From an uncultured Prevotella sp. (lineage in GTDB: Bacteria > Bacteroidota > Bacteroidia > Bacteroidales > Bacteroidaceae), in assembly GCA_945788545.1 (NCBI GenBank), contig CALZMK010000027.1:1-10445 (forward strand): DNA of 10,445 bases, in the 5' to 3' direction. The translations under genes and the position numbers were made by a program. Below, one piece after another: positions 6,485 to 10,445 of this stretch. The notes beneath the pieces were generated by a model that did not search any database, had not been told where the DNA came from, and saw only the letters and a list, made by a program, of their open reading frames with translations. Each line of letters begins with the position of its first letter. The stretch's first letter is position 1.

Positions 6485-7252
6485 ATGAGAAAAATGAAGA
6501 TTACCAAGAAGAGATATCTGCAGGGATTCGCCGCCACAGTGGCATTTCTTGCGCTTGTGAGAGTAGTGTTTCCGGGTGTGGCTCGCCCTGTATCGGGAGT
6601 GGCAGAAAACTCCGACAGTACTACTATCGACGTGAACAGTCCTGTATCATCCAAGTGGTATAATTCCGACGGCACACTTGTGAAAAACAGGATTTTTAGT
6701 GTTCCCGCATTCAAGACCACCTTCCCCGACAGCAACAGTGTGCAGATGGCGGCTGCAGCCAAATACGGTGTGTCGGCTGTTAAGGACAGAAAAGAAGCCG
6801 AGTCGCGCAAGAAGGAATTAGTATATATAGGAGCCAATCCCTATTTTCATGTTGACAAACTCAACAACAGCATCCCTTATCTTGTGCCGCGTGCGTCAGT
6901 GTTGCTTCAGGACATAGGCAGGGCTTTCTATGATTCGCTCACCATAAAGGGCATTCCACTTCACAAGATTATCGTCACCAGTGTTCTGCGCACCAAGGAT
7001 GACGTGCAGAAGTTGCGCAATCGCAATCAAAATGCCACAGAGAACAGTTGTCATCTATATGGCACTACATTCGACCTGTGCTACAACCGTTATATAACAG
7101 TGGAAGACCCCGAAGGCCCCTCGCGCCGTGCAGTGCGCAACGACACATTGAAATGGGTGCTCTCCGAAGTCCTCCGCGACTTTCGTCAGCAAAAACGCTG
7201 CTATATCAAATATGAGGTGAAGCAGGGTTGCTTCCATATGACAGTCAACTGA
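6485..7252 (+). CDS. Exported DUF5715-type protein, M15 peptidase-like
   Basis: A 255-aa protein with a basic start (MRKMKITKKRY) and a hydrophobic segment at about 12-30, which marks it for export or membrane anchoring; there is no clear lipobox. The C-terminal half resembles zinc D,D-peptidases of family M15 and the Bacteroidetes family I know as DUF5715. It has SVLRT (166-170), where M15 enzymes have a conserved Arg, then SCHLYGTTFDLCY with H190 and D197, and E244 and H251 in YEVKQGCFHMTV. H190, D197 and H251 would be the zinc ligands, pointing to a periplasmic role on peptidoglycan or other peptides; activity is inferred. The ATG at 6494 is an alternative start and gives MKITKKRY. The gene has its own promoter, and its 3' end shows a short tandem duplication. 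Confidence 0.82.
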   Translation: MRKMKITKKRYLQGFAATVAFLALVRVVFPGVARPVSGVAENSDSTTIDVNSPVSSKWYNSDGTLVKNRIFSVPAFKTTFPDSNSVQMAAAAKYGVSAVKDRKEAESRKKELVYIGANPYFHVDKLNNSIPYLVPRASVLLQDIGRAFYDSLTIKGIPLHKIIVTSVLRTKDDVQKLRNRNQNATENSCHLYGTTFDLCYNRYITVEDPEGPSRRAVRNDTLKWVLSEVLRDFRQQKRCYIKYEVKQGCFHMTVN

Positions 7253-7276
7253 CCATCCGCATGACAGTCAAATGAC
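7238..7276. repeat. 16-bp direct repeat at the end of the DUF5715-type gene
   Basis: ATGACAGTCAACTGAC (7238-7253) and ATGACAGTCAAATGAC (7261-7276) differ at one base and are 23 bp apart start to start. The first copy encodes the last residues MTVN and the stop codon; the second, just after the stop, would encode MTVK and a stop in its own reading. Confidence 0.9.
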
Positions 7277-7280
7277 TTAG

Positions 7281-8072
7281 TTAATCCTCGTCGGCAATTT
7301 CAAGGCCTTCCGCATCCTCGTCAAGATCTTCGCTGATATTGAATGTAGTGCGGTAGGTGTCCTCGTTGAGATCGTCATCATCAAAGTCTGTCGGTTCTGC
7401 AATCTCCAAGTCATCCTCGTCCGGACGGTTGAATGTGTCTTCTGGTATCTCGTCCTCGTCATGAGTTTGGAACTGCATTCTCAGCTTCTCCTGTTGAGGT
7501 TTCACCTTCACGAATATAGCCTCGGTCCATGTGCCCTTAGGCACTTCAAGCACTTCGTATCCGTCGTTCACCTTCTTGTCGTACATGCCGCCAGGTTTGT
7601 GCAGACGATTGCTCGGCAGCGTGGTGGTTGAGATGTCAAATCCACTCTCGATGATATCCCTTACACTCTGTGACAGCGAATCCCATCCGCCACCGAAATT
7701 GCGGCCAAGCACTTCGCACAGCTTGGCAGCCGAGATATGCGTGATATTTTCATAGCTGAGGTCAGACACTCTTGCTATGGGGCGCTTCTTGATGGCCCAT
7801 ACAATCTTGTTCTTCTCGTCGAATGTGATGATAGCTATCTTATAACCCATCTTTTCGTATTTGCCCTTGAACAATGTTGCGTCGTCCTTTAGTTCTTCCA
7901 ACAGGAATGCGGTTTTGATAATTTCCACATATTTCCTGATGTTTTCCTTGGCCTCAGCATCCTTGTCTATTCCGTCCAACATACGGAAGATGTCGTTCTC
8001 CTGGATATCCCAGACATTACTCTTGGTAAGTGTTTTCAAACTTACAGCTTTTTTGTTGCCTTCTTGTTTCAT
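7281..8072 (-). CDS. Uncharacterised protein with long acidic C-terminal tail
   Basis: A 263-aa protein I cannot assign to a family. No signal peptide, membrane segment or catalytic motif is evident, so it is probably cytoplasmic. Residues 1-200 appear folded: a Lys-rich start (KKAVSLKTLTKSNVW), a helical part (about 35-65), a beta-rich stretch (GYKIAIITFDEKNKIVWAIKK, of which YKIAIITFDEKNKIVWAI spans 77-94), a Gly-rich turn (RNFGGGWDSL, 124-133), and another beta segment near 172-191 (YEVLEVPKGTWTEAIFVKVK). Residues 204-263 are an acidic tail with 29 Asp or Glu out of 60, including a DDDD run, and the short LEIA appears twice in it. The ATG at 8072 lies about 35 nt after a predicted promoter start. 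It converges on the DUF5715-type gene, with 28 bp between the stops. Confidence 0.78.
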   Translation of the reverse strand: MKQEGNKKAVSLKTLTKSNVWDIQENDIFRMLDGIDKDAEAKENIRKYVEIIKTAFLLEELKDDATLFKGKYEKMGYKIAIITFDEKNKIVWAIKKRPIARVSDLSYENITHISAAKLCEVLGRNFGGGWDSLSQSVRDIIESGFDISTTTLPSNRLHKPGGMYDKKVNDGYEVLEVPKGTWTEAIFVKVKPQQEKLRMQFQTHDEDEIPEDTFNRPDEDDLEIAEPTDFDDDDLNEDTYRTTFNISEDLDEDAEGLEIADED

Positions 8073-8112
8073 TTATTTCTATTTTTTTCTTGTTTCTATT
8101 GAATTGTGGGTG

Positions 8113-8144
8113 CAAATGTAAGTACTTTATTTTATTTATCCAAG
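8113..8144 (-). promoter_or_regulatory. Promoter of the acidic-tailed protein gene
   Basis: On the minus strand, CTTG (8144-8141) and TACATTTG (8120-8113) are separated by 20 nt. The -7 box fits TAnnTTTG exactly and is followed by CACC. The -33 variant CTTG is the same as the one before the H1-like gene. Confidence 0.77.
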
Positions 8145-8159
8145 ATTTTGGGCATTTTT

Positions 8160-8191
8160 TTTGGTTGTTAGACCTAAATTTATTAATTTTG
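8160..8191 (+). promoter_or_regulatory. Promoter of rarA
   Basis: TTTG (8160-8163) and TAATTTTG (8184-8191) are separated by 20 nt, a full match to the Bacteroidetes pattern. Transcription would start near 8197, about 24 nt before the rarA ATG. The box lies back to back with the promoter of the divergent gene. Confidence 0.8.
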
Positions 8192-8220
8192 CACTGAAAA
8201 AGATATAAAAATACGACCTT

Positions 8221-9483
8221 ATGGCACAACCATTGGCAGAAAGATTGCGACCACGGACGCTCGACGACTACATCGGACAGAAGCATCTTGTAGGAGAAAA
8301 TGCGGTGCTTCGCAAGATGATCGAGGCAGGCCGCATCACCTCTTTTATATTATGGGGACCACCGGGAGTGGGCAAGACCACCTTGGCTCAGATAATAGCC
8401 AACAAGCTCGAGACCCCCTTCTTCACTCTCAGCGCAGTGACGAGTGGAGTAAAGGATGTGCGCGATGTGATTGAGAAGGCTCAGAAGGGGCGCTTCTTCA
8501 ACGAAGCCTCGCCCATACTCTTCATCGACGAGATTCATCGATTCAGTAAGTCACAACAAGACTCGCTTCTCGGGGCAGTGGAGAGAGGCATCGTCACTCT
8601 CATCGGAGCCACCACCGAGAATCCATCATTCGAGGTGATACGCCCGTTGCTCTCGCGATGTCAGCTATATGTCTTGAAGTCGCTCGACAAGGACGACCTC
8701 CTGCAGTTGCTCGACAGGGCAATACATACAGATGTGATGCTGCGCGAGCGACATATAGAACTCCGCGAGACTGCTGCAATGATAAGATATAGTGGGGGCG
8801 ATGCGCGAAAATTGCTCAATATCCTGGAACTGGTGGTAGAGGCATCCCCCGACGGTGATGTTGTCATTACCGACGATATAGTGGTGAGCCGCCTGCAGCA
8901 GAATCCCCTTGCCTACGACAAGGATGGCGAAATGCATTACGACATCATCTCGGCATTCATCAAGAGTATCAGGGGAAGTGATCCTGATGCTGCCCTCTAT
9001 TGGCTTGCTCGTATGATAGAGGGAGGCGAGGACCCGAAGTTTATTGCCCGCCGACTGGTGATTAGTGCGGCCGAAGATATCGGCTTAGCCAATCCCAATG
9101 CCCTTCTTCTTGCCAATGCCGCCTTCGATGCGGTCAACAAGATAGGATGGCCCGAGGGAAGAATACCACTCGCCGAGGCAACCGTCTATCTTGCTACAAG
9201 CGAGAAGAGCAACAGCGCTTATCTCGCCATCGATAAGGCTCTCGACCTCGTGAGGCGCACAGGCAATCAACCTGTGCCTCTCCATCTGCGCAATGCGCCC
9301 ACCAAGTTAATGGCCGACTTAGGGTATCACGACGGGTATCTCTATCCCCACGACTATCCTGGTCATTATGTAGCCCAGCAGTATATGCCAGATGAGTTGA
9401 AGAACCAGCAGATATGGCAGCCACAGCCCCATTCGGCGGCAGAGGCGAAGATCTTTGAAAGAATTAAAAAATTAAAGGATTAA
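8221..9483 (+). CDS. rarA: Replication-associated recombination protein A (AAA+ ATPase)
   Basis: A 420-aa AAA+ ATPase of the RarA/MgsA family (relatives: yeast Mgs1, human WRNIP1), acting at stalled replication forks as a tetramer and related to clamp-loader subunits. It starts MAQPLAERLRPRTLDDYIGQKHL, a family hallmark. Walker A is GPPGVGKT (46-53), Walker B is LFIDEIH (100-106), sensor 1 is GATTENPS (129-136), and sensor 2 is GGDARKLLN with R196. The C-terminal half carries the family-specific tetramerisation region (DPDAALYWLARMIEGGEDP, ARRLVISAAEDIGLANP). Length is about normal, slightly short at the C-terminus. The stop codon lies inside an 8-bp repeat tract. A glycerate dehydrogenase-like gene follows after 61 bp without a clear promoter, so the two may be co-transcribed. 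Confidence 0.97.
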   Translation: MAQPLAERLRPRTLDDYIGQKHLVGENAVLRKMIEAGRITSFILWGPPGVGKTTLAQIIANKLETPFFTLSAVTSGVKDVRDVIEKAQKGRFFNEASPILFIDEIHRFSKSQQDSLLGAVERGIVTLIGATTENPSFEVIRPLLSRCQLYVLKSLDKDDLLQLLDRAIHTDVMLRERHIELRETAAMIRYSGGDARKLLNILELVVEASPDGDVVITDDIVVSRLQQNPLAYDKDGEMHYDIISAFIKSIRGSDPDAALYWLARMIEGGEDPKFIARRLVISAAEDIGLANPNALLLANAAFDAVNKIGWPEGRIPLAEATVYLATSEKSNSAYLAIDKALDLVRRTGNQPVPLHLRNAPTKLMADLGYHDGYLYPHDYPGHYVAQQYMPDELKNQQIWQPQPHSAAEAKIFERIKKLKD

Positions 9484-9505
9484 AGAATTAAAGGATTAAA
9501 GAATT
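9471..9505. repeat. Tandem 8-bp repeat across the rarA stop codon
   Basis: Four consecutive ATTAAAGR units (ATTAAAGG, ATTAAAGA, ATTAAAGG, ATTAAAGA) and a partial ATT fill this stretch; seen as 16-bp units it is an exact tandem duplicate (9470-9485, 9486-9501). The first unit and the start of the second encode the end of RarA (KLKD) and supply the TAA stop. Confidence 0.9.
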
Positions 9506-9544
9506 CCTCATTCCTAATTATAAATATAAAAAGGTGTAGTTATT

Positions 9545-10445
9545 ATGAAGATTGTTGTATTAGATGGCTATGGATTAAATCCAGGCGATCTGTCTTGGGA
9601 AAATCTCGAGGCGCTCGGAGATGTGGAGGTATATCCTCGCACAGCTCCCGAAGACGTCATCGACCGCTGTTTCGACGCGGAAATAGTACTAACAAACAAA
9701 GTAGTGTTTAACAAGCAAATTCTAGTGTCATTGCCTCGACTGAAGTATATTGGTGTACTTGCCACTGGATATAATGTCGTGGATGTTGACGCAGCATCCG
9801 ATCTCGACATTTTTGTCACCAACATACCGGCTTACAGCACCGATAGTGTTGTTCAGATGACATTTGCCCACATACTTGCCATGACCAACAGGGTGGAGCA
9901 TTATACCCAGCAAAACCGCAATGGCAGATGGAGTTCCAATCCCGATTTCGTGTATTGGGATACACCACTTATCGAACTTGCAGGTAAGACCATGGGTATT
10001 GTAGGCCTTGGCAGCATCGGAATGAAGGTAGCACGTCTCGCACGCTGTTTTGGTATGGAGGTGTTTGCATTCACCAGCAAGGCAGCTTCCGACCTGCCTG
10101 AGGGCATTCAGAAGACCACGTTCGAAGGTCTTCTCTCCGTGAGCGATATCCTTTCTCTGCATTGTCCTCTCAATCGCTCCACGCGCGAGATGATCAATGC
10201 ATCCGCTCTCGCCAAGATGAAACCAGGGGCATTGCTTATCAATACCGGTCGTGGTCCACTTGTCAACGAGGCGGATGTGGCAGATGCTTTGCGCAGCGGA
10301 CAGCTTGGAGGATATGGAGCCGACGTGATGTGTAAGGAACCGCCCGCAGAAGACAATCCTCTGTTCTCTGCCCCCAATGCCTATATCACTCCGCATATAG
10401 CATGGGCCACCTACGAGGCCCGTCAGCGACTAATGGATATTGCCG
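9545..10445 (+). CDS. D-2-hydroxyacid dehydrogenase, glycerate dehydrogenase/hydroxypyruvate reductase-like (3' end missing)
   Basis: The first 300 codons of an open frame that leaves the window; the family is usually about 320 aa, so little is missing. It begins MKIVVLDGYGLNPGDLSW. The NAD(P)-binding motif GLGSIG is at 154-159, and the catalytic triad of this family is present: R236 in INTGRGPLV, E265 in CKEPP and H284 in TPHIAWAT. LATGYNVVD (72-80) and HIAWAT are typical of hydroxypyruvate/glycerate dehydrogenases (HprA type), which interconvert hydroxypyruvate and D-glycerate in serine and C2 metabolism. After the second strand of the Rossmann fold (VFAFTSK, 173-179) there is no Asp/Glu of the kind that favours NAD, so NADP(H) use is possible. 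The ATG at 9545 is 61 bp after rarA. Confidence 0.9.
   Translation, partial: MKIVVLDGYGLNPGDLSWENLEALGDVEVYPRTAPEDVIDRCFDAEIVLTNKVVFNKQILVSLPRLKYIGVLATGYNVVDVDAASDLDIFVTNIPAYSTDSVVQMTFAHILAMTNRVEHYTQQNRNGRWSSNPDFVYWDTPLIELAGKTMGIVGLGSIGMKVARLARCFGMEVFAFTSKAASDLPEGIQKTTFEGLLSVSDILSLHCPLNRSTREMINASALAKMKPGALLINTGRGPLVNEADVADALRSGQLGGYGADVMCKEPPAEDNPLFSAPNAYITPHIAWATYEARQRLMDIA

Noticed and set aside
8073..8220. Possible riboswitch or hidden gene between the acidic-tailed gene and rarA
   Set aside because: The space is accounted for by two promoters and short leaders; no structured element is seen.
9728..10396. Long minus-strand open frame opposite the dehydrogenase
   Set aside because: The + strand encodes a dehydrogenase with an intact catalytic triad over the same bases; the minus frame looks like a shadow.

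Overview
The window looks like chromosomal DNA from a member of the Bacteroidales, most likely Prevotella-like. Five promoters fit the Bacteroidetes sigma-ABfr pattern (a -33 TTTG or TTG-type element about 20 bp before a TAnnTTTG -7 box). No Shine-Dalgarno sequences are evident before the starts, the tRNA has no encoded CCA, and several proteins (a DUF5715-type protein, a DUF2582-type winged-helix protein with a histone H1-like tail) are of kinds I associate with Bacteroidetes. The genus is an inference. Nothing indicates a phage, transposon, CRISPR array or plasmid.

Layout. Positions 1-90 hold the 3' part of tRNA-Asp(GTC) and its terminator. A two-gene surface-polysaccharide style unit follows on the + strand: a GT4-like glycosyltransferase (110-1237) and a hexapeptide-repeat acyltransferase (1244-1846). 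The acyltransferase overlaps tail to tail with a minus-strand gene for a small acidic-tailed protein (1821-2180). Upstream of that gene lies a minus-strand histone H1-like winged-helix gene (2265-2567) with its own promoter and a hairpin terminator. Next is a minus-strand housekeeping operon, phoH-purC-aspS (6355 down to 2690), with a 4-bp phoH/purC overlap and a 13-nt purC/aspS gap. A divergent promoter pair separates phoH from a + strand exported M15-peptidase-like (DUF5715-type) protein (6485-7252). That gene converges on an unrecognised minus-strand gene with a long acidic tail (7281-8072). A second divergent promoter pair then drives rarA (8221-9483), followed by a glycerate dehydrogenase-like gene (9545 onward) that runs off the window.

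Functionally this is mostly core metabolism: translation (tRNA-Asp, AspRS), purine synthesis (PurC), RNA-associated ATPase (PhoH), replication-fork maintenance (RarA) and serine/glycerate metabolism. A small envelope-glycan module sits at one edge. I found no clearly new multi-gene system. The most interesting parts are two adjacent small proteins that look like winged-helix DNA binders with oppositely charged tails. One of them ends in a peptide resembling a beta-clamp-binding motif, encoded across the overlap with the convergent gene. Also of note are the uncharacterised acidic-tailed protein and several short sequence duplications at gene ends.
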